A program made the position numbers and the translations under genes. DNA of 64,000 nt, from positions 62,230 to 126,229 of the forward strand of contig NZ_LMKV01000001.1 of NCBI RefSeq assembly GCF_001421665.1, written 5' to 3'. The number at the start of each line of letters is the position of its first letter. Position 1 is the first letter of the stretch. Below the pieces are notes generated by a model. It did not search any database, had not been told where the DNA came from, and saw only the letters and a program-made list of their open reading frames with translations. Below are positions 26,465 through 34,871 of this stretch, one piece after another. This DNA comes from Sphingobium sp. Leaf26. GTDB taxonomy: Bacteria; Pseudomonadota; Alphaproteobacteria; Sphingomonadales; Sphingomonadaceae.

Positions 26465-27780
26465 GGTGTGTCACGCACCTCCGTTGCAGCCGTGCCGACG
26501 CTGGCGTCGATCAGGCCAGCACGCATCATCAGCCAGAAAAGTATAATGCCAGGCACAGCCAGCGCAGTGGTCAGCAGGTAGAAATCGACATAACCGAATC
26601 GCTCAATCAGTCCCCCGGCCGTGGTGCCGGTCAGGAAGCGGCCCACGATGCTGGCTGCGGCGGAGATCAGCGCATATTGGGCGGCCGTGAAACGCAGGTC
26701 GCACAGGGCGGAGAAATAAGCGACCACGGTGACGCCACCGATACCGCTGGCGAAATTCTCGAAACCGATGGCGCCGGCCATGCCCCAGTTGCTCTTCCCC
26801 AGCGCGGCGAGTGCGGCGAAGCTGAAATTGGATACGCACATGAGGATCAGGCTGAGCAGCACCGAGCGCTTCATCCCCATGCGGGCGTAGAGGACACCGC
26901 CGATGAAAATGCCGATCAGATAGGCCCAGAAGCCTATGCCGACATCATAGATGGCGATCTCGTCATTGCTGTATCCCATATCATCGAACAGCAGGCGAAA
27001 GGTCAGATTGGCCAACGTGTCGCCAATCTTGTGCAGCAGGATAAACAGAAGGACCAGAAACGCGCCACGGCGGCGGAAAAACTCCACCAGCGGTCCGGCG
27101 ATCGACTGCCAGACCTCGGCCGTGCCACGCCGCTCGACCGGATCGCGATACCGCTCCGGTTCACCCAGCAGCAGGCCGGTCAGCATCGCGGGCAACGCAA
27201 AAACGGCGCAGGCGAGATACGCGCCCTGCCAGCCGATGCGTGACGCCAGCACCAGCGCCAGCGCGCCCGCCGCGACCGATCCGATGCGCCAGCCATATTG
27301 CGACATGCCAGACCCGACGCCCAACTGCTCCGGCTTCAGCGTTTCGATGCGGTAGGCATCGATCACAATGTCGAAGGTCGCGCCGGCCGCGCCCACAAGG
27401 ATGGCGGCATAGGCCGTCTGGATAAGGCCGGTCGAAGGATCTACGAACGCCAGATTTACCACTGCCGCCATGACGAGGATGCCGGCGACCAGCAGCCAGG
27501 AAACGCGCTGCCCCAACCGGCCGATCACCGGTAGCCGAACGCCATCCACCACCCAGGCCCATAGCCATTTGAGATTATAGACCAGGAAAGCCAGGGTGAA
27601 GGCGGTCACCGCTTTCTTGTCGATGCCATCCTGCGCCAGGCGCGTAGTCAACGTCGCACCGATCATCGCATAAGGAAAGCCGGACGACACGCCCAGAAAG
27701 AAGGCGGCGAGTGGCCCTTTCTGCGCATAGGGCCTGACGGCATCCAGCCAACTGCGGTTGCCCTGTATGGCGTCAGTCAT
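26461..27780 (-). CDS. AmpG-like MFS permease
   Basis: This 439-residue protein with about 12 membrane helices shows AAFFLGVSSGFPYAMIGATL, LVYNLKWLWAWVVDGVRLP, ATFDIVIDAYRIETLKPEQLG and YGWRIGSVAAGALALVLAS, the characteristic AmpG pattern. AmpG brings GlcNAc-anhydro-muropeptides into the cytoplasm for peptidoglycan recycling and beta-lactamase induction. Sphingomonads carry several AmpG-like paralogues, some used for other substrates, so the muropeptide role is likely but not certain. It is first in a two-gene unit with the TPR protein. Confidence 0.82.
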   Translation of the reverse strand: MTDAIQGNRSWLDAVRPYAQKGPLAAFFLGVSSGFPYAMIGATLTTRLAQDGIDKKAVTAFTLAFLVYNLKWLWAWVVDGVRLPVIGRLGQRVSWLLVAGILVMAAVVNLAFVDPSTGLIQTAYAAILVGAAGATFDIVIDAYRIETLKPEQLGVGSGMSQYGWRIGSVAAGALALVLASRIGWQGAYLACAVFALPAMLTGLLLGEPERYRDPVERRGTAEVWQSIAGPLVEFFRRRGAFLVLLFILLHKIGDTLANLTFRLLFDDMGYSNDEIAIYDVGIGFWAYLIGIFIGGVLYARMGMKRSVLLSLILMCVSNFSFAALAALGKSNWGMAGAIGFENFASGIGGVTVVAYFSALCDLRFTAAQYALISAAASIVGRFLTGTTAGGLIERFGYVDFYLLTTALAVPGIILFWLMMRAGLIDASVGTAATEVRDTP

Positions 27781-27862
27781 AAATATGCGCGTCCCCCGGT
27801 AACGTCAGTCCGGGCGCCACCATATGGCCAGATCGCCGTCAGGCAAGCCCGCTGTGCGGCGA

Positions 27863-28321
27863 TCAGCCCGGCAGTTCAAACAGGCTGAGGCCCGGCGGCA
27901 GTTTCGGCCGCCTTGCGCCGCGCAGCAACGCATCGACCACGCCGATCGCAGCGATCAGGTCGCGGGGAGCATAGGGTTTGGCAAGGCAGCCGATCGCCAG
28001 CGTGCGCGCCTCGACCGGGCAGTGGCCAGTGACGAACAGGACCGGCAGCCCGTGCCGGGCGGCATGGCGAGCAACGTCGATACCGCTCTTCTCGCCATGA
28101 ATGGCAACGTCCGCGATGACGAGGTCGACGCCGCCTTCGTTCATGACCCGGACGGCATGGTCGTGATCGTCCACGGTGGCGGCAATCCGATAGCCGGCCT
28201 GTGCCAGAGCATGTTCATTGTCGAAGGCGACGAGTGGCTCATCCTCCACCACCAGCACGGTGCGGATCGCCTTGCGACGCTTCGTGACAGCGCCTCCCTC
28301 TTTCACCAGCCCGAAAAACAT
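27863..28321 (-). CDS. single-domain response regulator
   Basis: The protein has 152 residues from the ATG at 28321 and consists of one CheY-type receiver. It has VLVVEDEPLVAF (acidic pocket), DLVIADVAIH with the phospho-acceptor Asp, PVLFVTGH (switch Thr) and LAKPYAPRDL (Lys). There is no output domain, so it probably passes phosphate or binds a partner, as in alphaproteobacterial single-domain regulators. No kinase gene is adjacent. It is divergent from the pseudouridine synthase gene. Confidence 0.85.
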   Translation of the reverse strand: MFFGLVKEGGAVTKRRKAIRTVLVVEDEPLVAFDNEHALAQAGYRIAATVDDHDHAVRVMNEGGVDLVIADVAIHGEKSGIDVARHAARHGLPVLFVTGHCPVEARTLAIGCLAKPYAPRDLIAAIGVVDALLRGARRPKLPPGLSLFELPG

Positions 28322-28477
28322 TTGCCGATCCGCCCTGATTCCGCCATGCACCCGATGAAACGCCGCGCCCCCGCACCGGGTTGCCTGACGGACGGTCAGT
28401 CCCCCTCGCCCAAGCGCCGGAGTGGCACATCTCAGCCTGTTGCTGGCTTTTGTCCCATATGGGAATGGCCAGTGCTC

Positions 28478-29896
28478 ATGAAAAGGAACCCGACCTTGCA
28501 ACCGCCGAAAAAATCAGGACCGCCCCGCCGGGGAGGACCAGGCGGCCCGAAACGCCCGACCGGCCCCGGCCGGGGTGGCGCGGGCCAGGGCGGATCGGGC
28601 CGGCGTTTCGGCGCTTCGCCGGATCGCGGTGCTGGCCGGGATGCCGAACGGGGCGATGTGAAGCCACGCTTCTACAAGGGCGACGACAGTCGTTCGGAGC
28701 GTCCGCGCGGTGAGCGCCCGGACCGGAGCAGGACCGACACCAGCGCGGGTCCGACCCGTGGTCCCGGTCCGCGCGACGCTGCGGCCAGGCCACGCGGCCC
28801 CCGTGCCGAAGGCGCACCGAGCGAGCGCCCCCGTAGCGATCGTCCCAGGGCCGAACGTACCGGCACCGATGGTTTCCGCCCGAATGGCGTACGGCAGGAG
28901 CGTGCGCGCTCCGCTGGCCCGGATGGTCCGCGCCAGGAGCGCGTGCGGACCGATCGCCCGGACGGCCCGCGCCAGGATCGTGGCCGCCCAGATCGTCCAC
29001 GCAACGACGTCGTCAAATCCTATCCGCCGCGTCGTCCGCGCGGAAAGGGGCCGACGCCGACCACCAATCCGCATCCGGCGCATGCCGCCGCCAGCGAGGG
29101 CAAAGGCGAACCGCAGCGCATCGCCAAGCTGCTGGCCCGCGCCGGCGTGGCGTCACGTCGCGAGATCGAGCGGATGATCGAGGAAGGCCGCATCGCCAAG
29201 GATGGCGTGGTCATCGATACGCCCGCGACGTTGCTGACGTCGCTGCACGGCGTGACGGTCGATGAGGTCGCGATCGCTGCGCCCGAACCCACGCGCCTGT
29301 TCCTGTTCCACAAGCCGACCGGCTACCTGACCACCGAGCGTGATCCGGCGGGACGTCCGACCATCTACGACCGGCTGCCCGCGGACCTGCCGCGCGTCAT
29401 GCCGATCGGCCGGCTGGACATGAATACGGAGGGCTTGTTGCTGCTGACCACCGATGGCGGTTTCAAGCGCGAGATGGAATTGCCCGCGACCGGCGTGCCC
29501 CGCACCTATCGCGCGCGCGCCTTTGGCGAGGTCAGCCAACAGCAGTTGGAGGATCTGTTCGACGGACTGGAAATCGACGGCATCCGCTATGGCGCGATCG
29601 AGGCGAATCTGGAACGACGTACCGGCCGCAACCAGTGGATCGAAATGACCCTGACCGAAGGCAAGAACCGTGAGGTTCGCCGTGTGCTCGAACATATGGA
29701 CCTGAAGGTCAACCGGTTGATCCGCACCAGCTATGGCCCCTTCCATCTGGGCGAACTACCCGTCGGTGCGGTCGAGGAAGTGCGCGAGCATGAGCTGGCG
29801 CATTTCCGCAAGAGTTTGAGAGACGCGGGGAAGAACGCGGAAAAGGCAGAAAAGAACGCAGACCGGAACGGTGCTGACGGAGACGGCGAGGCATGA
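28478..29896 (+). CDS. rluB: 23S rRNA pseudouridine synthase (RluB-type) with long disordered N-terminus
   Basis: The protein has 472 residues from the ATG at 28478. A TTG at 28496 has the better ribosome site (AAGGAA, 7 bases upstream) and may be the true start. Residues 1-200 are low-complexity, rich in Arg, Pro, Gly and Asp, with repeats such as RPDGPRQER and RTDRPDGPRQDR. An S4 domain follows (QRIAKLLARAGVASRREIER), then the RsuA/RluB catalytic domain with GRLDMNTEGLLLLTTDG, which contains the catalytic Asp. RluB modifies helix 80 of 23S rRNA. The basic tail probably contacts RNA. Its stop overlaps rsmD. Confidence 0.9.
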   Translation: MKRNPTLQPPKKSGPPRRGGPGGPKRPTGPGRGGAGQGGSGRRFGASPDRGAGRDAERGDVKPRFYKGDDSRSERPRGERPDRSRTDTSAGPTRGPGPRDAAARPRGPRAEGAPSERPRSDRPRAERTGTDGFRPNGVRQERARSAGPDGPRQERVRTDRPDGPRQDRGRPDRPRNDVVKSYPPRRPRGKGPTPTTNPHPAHAAASEGKGEPQRIAKLLARAGVASRREIERMIEEGRIAKDGVVIDTPATLLTSLHGVTVDEVAIAAPEPTRLFLFHKPTGYLTTERDPAGRPTIYDRLPADLPRVMPIGRLDMNTEGLLLLTTDGGFKREMELPATGVPRTYRARAFGEVSQQQLEDLFDGLEIDGIRYGAIEANLERRTGRNQWIEMTLTEGKNREVRRVLEHMDLKVNRLIRTSYGPFHLGELPVGAVEEVREHELAHFRKSLRDAGKNAEKAEKNADRNGADGDGEA

Positions 29897-30432
29897 GGAT
29901 CATTTCGGGCCAATGGCGTGGCCGGCCGCTGAGCGCGCCCAAGGGTGACGCCACGCGTCCCACTGGCGACCGAACGCGCGAGACGCTGTTTTCCATGCTG
30001 TTGAGCCGCCTCGGATCGTTCGAGGGGCTTGCCGTGGGCGACTTCTTCGCCGGGTCCGGCGCGCTGGGGTTCGAGGCCCTGTCGCGGGGCGCGGCGTCCT
30101 GCCTGTTCGTGGAGCAGGACAAGCCGGCGCTGGACGCGATCCGCGCCAATGGCGACCGGCTGGGCATCCGCCCGGATATCCGCGCCTCCAGCGTATTGAC
30201 GCTTGGGTCGGCGGCCAAGCCGCTGGACCTGATCTTCATGGACCCGCCTTATGGCACCGGCGCGGGTCAGGTTGCGCTGGACAAGCTGGCGCGGCTGGGC
30301 TGGACCAGCCCGGCTAGCTGGATCAGCATCGAAACCGACCGGCGTGAGGATGTGTCGGTAAAGGGGTTTGCCGTCGACGCGGTGCGCGATGTCGGGAAGG
30401 CCCGGATCACCCTGTTGCGGGCGGAGGATTGA
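29893..30432 (+). CDS. rsmD: 16S rRNA (guanine(966)-N2)-methyltransferase
   Basis: RsmD methylates G966 of 16S rRNA using S-adenosylmethionine. The 179-residue protein begins MRIISGQWRGRPLSAPKG and has RPTGDRTRETLFSML, the AdoMet loop FFAGSGALGFEALSRGA, and the catalytic DPPYGTG at about residues 116-122. It overlaps the rluB stop (ATGA), making a two-gene rRNA modification unit. Confidence 0.95.
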   Translation: MRIISGQWRGRPLSAPKGDATRPTGDRTRETLFSMLLSRLGSFEGLAVGDFFAGSGALGFEALSRGAASCLFVEQDKPALDAIRANGDRLGIRPDIRASSVLTLGSAAKPLDLIFMDPPYGTGAGQVALDKLARLGWTSPASWISIETDRREDVSVKGFAVDAVRDVGKARITLLRAED

Positions 30433-30450
30433 CGCTCCGCCCTGTGGCGA

Positions 30451-30897
30451 TCAGGCCGCTTCGGCGTAAGCCTTCGCTTCTTGCCCGATGAGGATGTCGG
30501 CCAGATACTGATAGGCCTCGGCCCAGGCCGCCAGCACCTCGTCCGTGGCGACGTCTTCGCCCAGCACGTCGCGGATGGCGGGCAGCAGCGCGGCGGCGAC
30601 CTTGGGATAATGGTCCGGCTTTACCCCGGTCTGGACATGGCGCGCCACCATGCGTGCGACCGCGCCACCCAGAACCTCCAGTCTGTCGATATTTTCCGCA
30701 TAACCCAGGATCGCCGCGGCCAGCCTTTTGGGCTGCTCGCCGCTGTCCTGTGCCGCCTGATCGAACATAGCCTTTACTTCTTCATCCTCAAACAGGCGGG
30801 CATACATGGCCGTGGTGATGGCAACCCCATGTTTTCGCAGCGCGGGACCAGTGGATTTCACGATGGCGATGGTGGTTTGAGACAGCGAGTTGGACAC
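30451..30897 (-). CDS. single-domain globin (flavohaemoglobin-type), probable NO detoxification
   Basis: The protein has 148 residues from the GTG at 30897, with GAGG 8 bases upstream. It matches the globin domain of Hmp: SLSQTTIAIVKSTGPALRKH, ITTAMYARLFEDEEVKAMF with the distal Tyr, LGGAVARMVARHVQTGVKPD with the proximal His, and DVLGEDVATDEVLAAWAEAY. The FAD/NAD reductase half is absent, so it needs an outside reductase to work as an NO dioxygenase. It is divergent from nsrR with a palindromic operator between the two genes. Confidence 0.88.
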   Translation of the reverse strand: MSNSLSQTTIAIVKSTGPALRKHGVAITTAMYARLFEDEEVKAMFDQAAQDSGEQPKRLAAAILGYAENIDRLEVLGGAVARMVARHVQTGVKPDHYPKVAAALLPAIRDVLGEDVATDEVLAAWAEAYQYLADILIGQEAKAYAEAA

Positions 30898-30935
30898 TTT
30901 ATTGACCTCTTTGATGAGTCGATAAGGTGTATTTA

Positions 30936-30959
30936 ATTTGCATGTTTTAACATGTAAAT
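30936..30959. promoter_or_regulatory. NsrR-like operator between globin and nsrR genes
   Basis: The arms ATTTGCATGTT (30936-30946) and AACATGTAAAT (30949-30959) are complementary at 10 of 11 positions with a 2-base centre. It lies 38 bases from the globin start and 47 from the nsrR start. The AT-rich 11-2-11 symmetry matches NsrR sites in proteobacteria. NO would release NsrR and switch on both genes; this is inference. Confidence 0.72.
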
Positions 30960-31006
30960 AGAATATATGTTTGAACACGACCTGCCGCGCCGGTATCGGA
31001 ACAGCC

Positions 31007-31489
31007 ATGCAATTGACCCGCCATACCGACTATGCCCTGCGCATGCTGATCCACCTCGCGGCCGCCCCGTCCGGGCGGGCGACGATCCCGGAGATCGCCG
31101 ATGGCTATGGGCTGTCGCGCAACCATCTGATGAAGGTGGTGCATCATCTGGCGCAGGGGGATTTCATCCATACCCGGCGCGGGCGCGGCGGCGGCTTCGC
31201 GCTGGCGCGGCCGGCGGCGGATATCAGCATCGGTGCGGTGGTGCGGCATAGCGAGCCGGACATGAAAATGGCGGATTGCGCCAGTTGCGCCATCCGCCCA
31301 TCCTGTGGCCTGACCGGCATATTGGCCGAGGCGACGCAGGCCTTTCTGGCGGTACTCGACCGCCATAGCCTGGCCGATGCGGCGCGCGACCGGGCCGGGC
31401 TGGCAGCGTTGATCGCTGCCCTGCCCGCCCCGGCCAGAGCGCTTCAGCCGGTTAGCGCTTGCGCCCCTTCGACGCTTCGCCGCGATTGA
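31007..31489 (+). CDS. nsrR: NO-sensing Rrf2-family repressor NsrR
   Basis: The protein has 160 residues from the ATG at 31007 (MQLTRHTDYALRMLIHLA), which closely matches the start of E. coli NsrR. The winged helix has YGLSRNHLMKVVHHLAQGDF and RRGRGGGFALARPAADISIG. Three cysteines sit in DCASCAIRPSCGL, spaced C-x2-C-x5-C, as a ligand set for an iron-sulfur cluster that reacts with NO. The conserved GILAEATQAFLAVLDRHSLA follows. The last 38 bases overlap the convergent proline-rich gene. Confidence 0.9.
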   Translation: MQLTRHTDYALRMLIHLAAAPSGRATIPEIADGYGLSRNHLMKVVHHLAQGDFIHTRRGRGGGFALARPAADISIGAVVRHSEPDMKMADCASCAIRPSCGLTGILAEATQAFLAVLDRHSLADAARDRAGLAALIAALPAPARALQPVSACAPSTLRRD

Positions 31490-31973
31490 TGCAGCTATCC
31501 TGCACCGTGCGGGTGCAGGTGGGATAGTCCTTCGCCTCCATCGGTGGGGGGCTCATATTGCCGCCCACCGTCGCCGGATTGGACGCGGAGCCGATCGGTG
31601 CAGACGGGTCCTTCGGCACGCCGGCCGGGGCCGGCATCATGCCGGGGTCCGCAGGAACCGCGCCCTTGGGCTGGCCGGCATTGGGATCACCTTGCGGTGG
31701 GGCGGGTGGTGCCGGAGGAGACGGTGCTGGCGGAGGGGGTGCGGGCGGCGCAGCAGACGGCGCGAATGGTTCGGCCGGGGCGGCAGGCGGAACTGGCGCC
31801 GATGGCGGCGTGGCGGCCGGATCGGCAGGCGCAGGCTGTGCGGGCGGCGTCATGGCGTCAGCGGGTGGCTGACCGCCTGGTGCGGGGGCATCCTGCGCGG
31901 TGGCGGCTCCGCTCAGCGTGGCAAAACTCAGCATTGCCACGCCGGCCAGCATGATGGATCTCATCGGGATCAT
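31452..31973 (-). CDS. secreted proline/alanine-rich protein
   Basis: This 173-residue protein has an N-terminal signal peptide (MRSIMLAGVAMLSFATLSGA, cleavage after ATAQ or nearby). The central region (about residues 28-125) is almost entirely Pro and Ala with little sequence order. The C-terminus ends YPTCTRTVQDSCINRGEASK with two cysteines, which could form a disulfide; I have seen such endings in sphingomonad secreted proteins. It is probably periplasmic, perhaps a spacer spanning the wall. Its 3' end overlaps the nsrR end by 38 bases in convergent orientation. Confidence 0.75.
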   Translation of the reverse strand: MIPMRSIMLAGVAMLSFATLSGAATAQDAPAPGGQPPADAMTPPAQPAPADPAATPPSAPVPPAAPAEPFAPSAAPPAPPPPAPSPPAPPAPPQGDPNAGQPKGAVPADPGMMPAPAGVPKDPSAPIGSASNPATVGGNMSPPPMEAKDYPTCTRTVQDSCINRGEASKGRKR

Positions 31974-32091
31974 CCTTTCCTATTTTATTCTTCGCCCCGT
32001 TCGGAAAGGAAAACCGACGTCGTGACAGCCCCGTTCCGCCCCTGAGACGAAATGGGGCGTGCACACGACCGGACGAGTGCCCGAAAATCCG

Positions 32092-32490
32092 TCACGGTCC
32101 TTCGGGATAGCGGTCGAAGGCCGGCACATCATGCAGCTTCGCAACCCATGGCAGGGCCTCTGCCATCTGAATCTGCGCCTGTGGCGGCAGCGCGCCGGGA
32201 TCATCCAGCGTAGCGGTCTGGATGTCGATCGCGCCGGGGAAAGCCACCGGATTGGTATAGAAAAGGCCGGTACCGCAGGTACCGCAGAAATGCCGCGTCG
32301 CATTGTCGGAACTTTGATAACGTACCGCCTTGCCCTCGATCGTCACCGCATCTTCCGGGAACAACGCCCAGCCGACCATCGGCGCGCCGGTGCTGGCGCG
32401 GCAATCCTTGCAATGGCACAGCGCGCTATAGGCCGGATCGCCGGTCGCTTCGTAGCGGATCGCCCCGCACTGGCATCGTCCCGTCAGCAT
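32092..32490 (-). CDS. GFA family (CENP-V/glutathione-dependent formaldehyde-activating-like) protein
   Basis: The protein has 132 residues from the ATG at 32490 (MLTGRCQCGAIRYEATG), chosen because GGGAGC lies about 8 bases upstream. Zinc-binding cysteines are in CQCG, CHCKDCR and HFCGTCGTGLFY, the two-zinc pattern of the GFA fold. The family includes S-(hydroxymethyl)glutathione synthase-like proteins, but most members have no proven reaction. It is a single gene, transcribed away from the helicase gene. Confidence 0.88.
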   Translation of the reverse strand: MLTGRCQCGAIRYEATGDPAYSALCHCKDCRASTGAPMVGWALFPEDAVTIEGKAVRYQSSDNATRHFCGTCGTGLFYTNPVAFPGAIDIQTATLDDPGALPPQAQIQMAEALPWVAKLHDVPAFDRYPEGP

Positions 32491-32594
32491 CGCTCTTGCT
32501 CCCTTGCATGATTCGCCTTTTGTTCTCATAGAAGGCGCGTCGCTGCAAGCGCCTGCCCTTGCCCCTGCTCCCTCCCATGCCTAGTTGATCCATC

Positions 32595-34871
32595 ATGACC
32601 GTCCCTGCCCCCTCCCCGAACGATCCGCCCTATATGGATGGACTGAACCCTCCGCAACGCGAGGCGGTATTGACGACGGAGGGGCCGGTGCTGGTGCTGG
32701 CCGGCGCGGGAACCGGCAAGACGGCGGCGCTGACCGCGCGGCTCGCCCATCTGATCGGCACGCGCCGGGCCTGGCCGTCCGAAATATTGGCGGTGACCTT
32801 CACCAACAAGGCGGCGCGCGAAATGCGCGCGCGGGTCGGGCGGATGATCGGCGATGCGGTGGAGGGGATGCCGTGGCTTGGCACCTTTCATGCGATCGCG
32901 GCGAAGATGCTGCGGCGCCATGCCGAACTGGTCGGGCTGCAATCCAATTTCACCATCCTCGACACCGACGACCAGTTGCGGTTGCTGAAGCAACTGGTGC
33001 AGGCGGACGGGATCGACGAGAAGCGCTGGCCGGTGCGGCAACTGGCCGGCCTGATCGACCAGTGGAAGAACAAGGGATGGACGCCCGCCGATGTCGGCGC
33101 GGGCGAGGCAGAGGGCTATGCCCATGGCAAGGGGCAGACGCTCTATGCCGCCTATCAGGCGCGGCTGCGCGATGTAAATGCGTGTGATTTCGGTGACTTG
33201 CTGCTGCATACTCTCACGATTTTGAAGACGCATCGCGACGTGCTGGAGCAATATCAGCAGAAATTCCGCTATATCATGGTGGACGAATATCAGGACACCA
33301 ACAGCAGCCAATATCTGTGGCTGCGGCTGCTGGCGCAGACGCGCAAGAATATCTGCTGCGTGGGCGACGACGATCAGTCGATCTATTCATGGCGCGGCGC
33401 AGAGGTCGCCAATATCCTGCGGTTCGAGAAGGATTTTCCTGGCGCGACGATCATCCGGCTGGAGCAGAATTATCGCTCTACGCCGCATATATTGGGTGCC
33501 GCGTCGGGGGTGATCGCGGAAAATGGCAATCGCCTGGGCAAAACGTTGTGGACCGATATCGACGTCGGCGAAAAGGTGAAGGTCGTCGGTGTATGGGACG
33601 GGCCGGAGGAAGCCCGGCGCGTCGGCGAGGAGATAGAGGCGGTCGAGCGCAGCGGCGGGTCGCTGGACGAGGTCGCGATCCTCGTCCGCGCCCAGCACCA
33701 GACCCGCGAGTTCGAAGATCGCTTCATCCAGATTGGCCTGCCCTATCGCATCGTCGGCGGCTTTCGCTTCTACGAACGCGCCGAAATCCGCGATGCGCTG
33801 GCCTATCTGCGGCTGGTGAACCAGCCTGCCGACGATCTGGCGTTCGAGCGGATCGTCAATGTGCCCAAGCGCGGTCTGGGCGACAAGGCTGTGGAGAAGC
33901 TGCACCGGCTGGCGCGAGCGGAAGGCATACCGCTGGCGCTGGCGGCGGCGCGCATCCTGGACACCGACGAACTGACGCCGCAGGCGCGGCGGTCGCTGGG
34001 CAACTTCATCGGCGATCTGGCGCGCTGGCGCGACCGGGCCGGGCAATTGCAGCATGCGGAACTGGCGCGGCAGATATTGGACGAGAGCGGTTATACCGCG
34101 ATGTTGCAGGCCGAGCGCACGACCGAAAGCGCGGGGCGGCTGGAAAACCTGTCCGAACTGGCGCGAGCGATGGAAGAATATGAAACGCTGGGCGCTTTCC
34201 TGGAGCATGTCAGCCTCGTCATGGACAATGAGGCGCAGGCGGACGAGCGCAAGATCACCATCATGACCATCCACGCCGCCAAGGGACTGGAGTTCGACAC
34301 GGTGTTCCTGGCCGGCTGGGAGGAAGGCATCTTCCCGTCACAACGGGCGCTGGACGAAGGTGGCCTGAACAGCCTGGAGGAGGAGCGGCGGCTTGCCTAT
34401 GTGGCGATCACGCGGGCGCGCAAGCGCTGCACCATCCTGCATGCCGCCAACCGCCGCATCTATGGCCAGTGGACCAGCAGCATCCCGTCGCGGTTCGTCG
34501 GCGAATTGCCGCCCGAACATGTCGAATCGGAAAGCAGCATGTCCGGTGGCGCATCGCTGTGGCGGGCCAACTGGTCGGAACGGGACGATCCCTTCGCCAA
34601 TGTCGCGCGCGGCACCGGACGCGGGCCGGGCTGGCAACGGGCGCAGTCTACCGGACAGTTCAGCAAGGAACCGGTGCGAATCGTGGAGGCACGGGCATCG
34701 GCCGTGTCGCTGGGCAACAAGGGGCGCAGCGACATGAGCGTGGGGCTGCGCGTGTTCCACCAGAAATTCGGCTATGGCACGGTGGCTGAGATCGAGGGCA
34801 ACAAGTTGGAGATCGATTTCGAGACGGCCGGGCGGAAGCGGGTGATGGATAGTTTCGTCAGCGTGGGGTGA
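32595..34871 (+). CDS. uvrD: UvrD/PcrA-type 3'-5' DNA helicase
   Basis: This 758-residue SF1 helicase has LNPPQREAV (Q motif), the Walker A AGAGTGKTAALTARLAHLI (about residues 36-54), VDEYQDTN (Walker B), GDDDQSIYSWRGAE (motif III), LEQNYRSTPHIL (motif IV) and IMTIHAAKGLEFDTVFLAGW (motif V), then ERRLAYVAITRARKR (motif VI). It unwinds DNA in repair and removes recombination filaments. The C-terminal Tudor-like segment (VFHQKFGYGTVAEIEGNKLE) binds RNA polymerase in PcrA/UvrD. Its stop overlaps the next gene as GTGA. Confidence 0.95.
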   Translation: MTVPAPSPNDPPYMDGLNPPQREAVLTTEGPVLVLAGAGTGKTAALTARLAHLIGTRRAWPSEILAVTFTNKAAREMRARVGRMIGDAVEGMPWLGTFHAIAAKMLRRHAELVGLQSNFTILDTDDQLRLLKQLVQADGIDEKRWPVRQLAGLIDQWKNKGWTPADVGAGEAEGYAHGKGQTLYAAYQARLRDVNACDFGDLLLHTLTILKTHRDVLEQYQQKFRYIMVDEYQDTNSSQYLWLRLLAQTRKNICCVGDDDQSIYSWRGAEVANILRFEKDFPGATIIRLEQNYRSTPHILGAASGVIAENGNRLGKTLWTDIDVGEKVKVVGVWDGPEEARRVGEEIEAVERSGGSLDEVAILVRAQHQTREFEDRFIQIGLPYRIVGGFRFYERAEIRDALAYLRLVNQPADDLAFERIVNVPKRGLGDKAVEKLHRLARAEGIPLALAAARILDTDELTPQARRSLGNFIGDLARWRDRAGQLQHAELARQILDESGYTAMLQAERTTESAGRLENLSELARAMEEYETLGAFLEHVSLVMDNEAQADERKITIMTIHAAKGLEFDTVFLAGWEEGIFPSQRALDEGGLNSLEEERRLAYVAITRARKRCTILHAANRRIYGQWTSSIPSRFVGELPPEHVESESSMSGGASLWRANWSERDDPFANVARGTGRGPGWQRAQSTGQFSKEPVRIVEARASAVSLGNKGRSDMSVGLRVFHQKFGYGTVAEIEGNKLEIDFETAGRKRVMDSFVSVG

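Noticed and set aside
27824..28477. Upstream extension of the RluB-type frame to 27824
   Set aside because: It runs antisense through the receiver-domain gene, and a start near 28478 or 28496 has better support.
28700..29000. Repeated RPDGPRQER-type coding units resembling a CRISPR-like array
   Set aside because: The repeats are imperfect and in frame with the RluB protein; there are no constant repeats with unique spacers.
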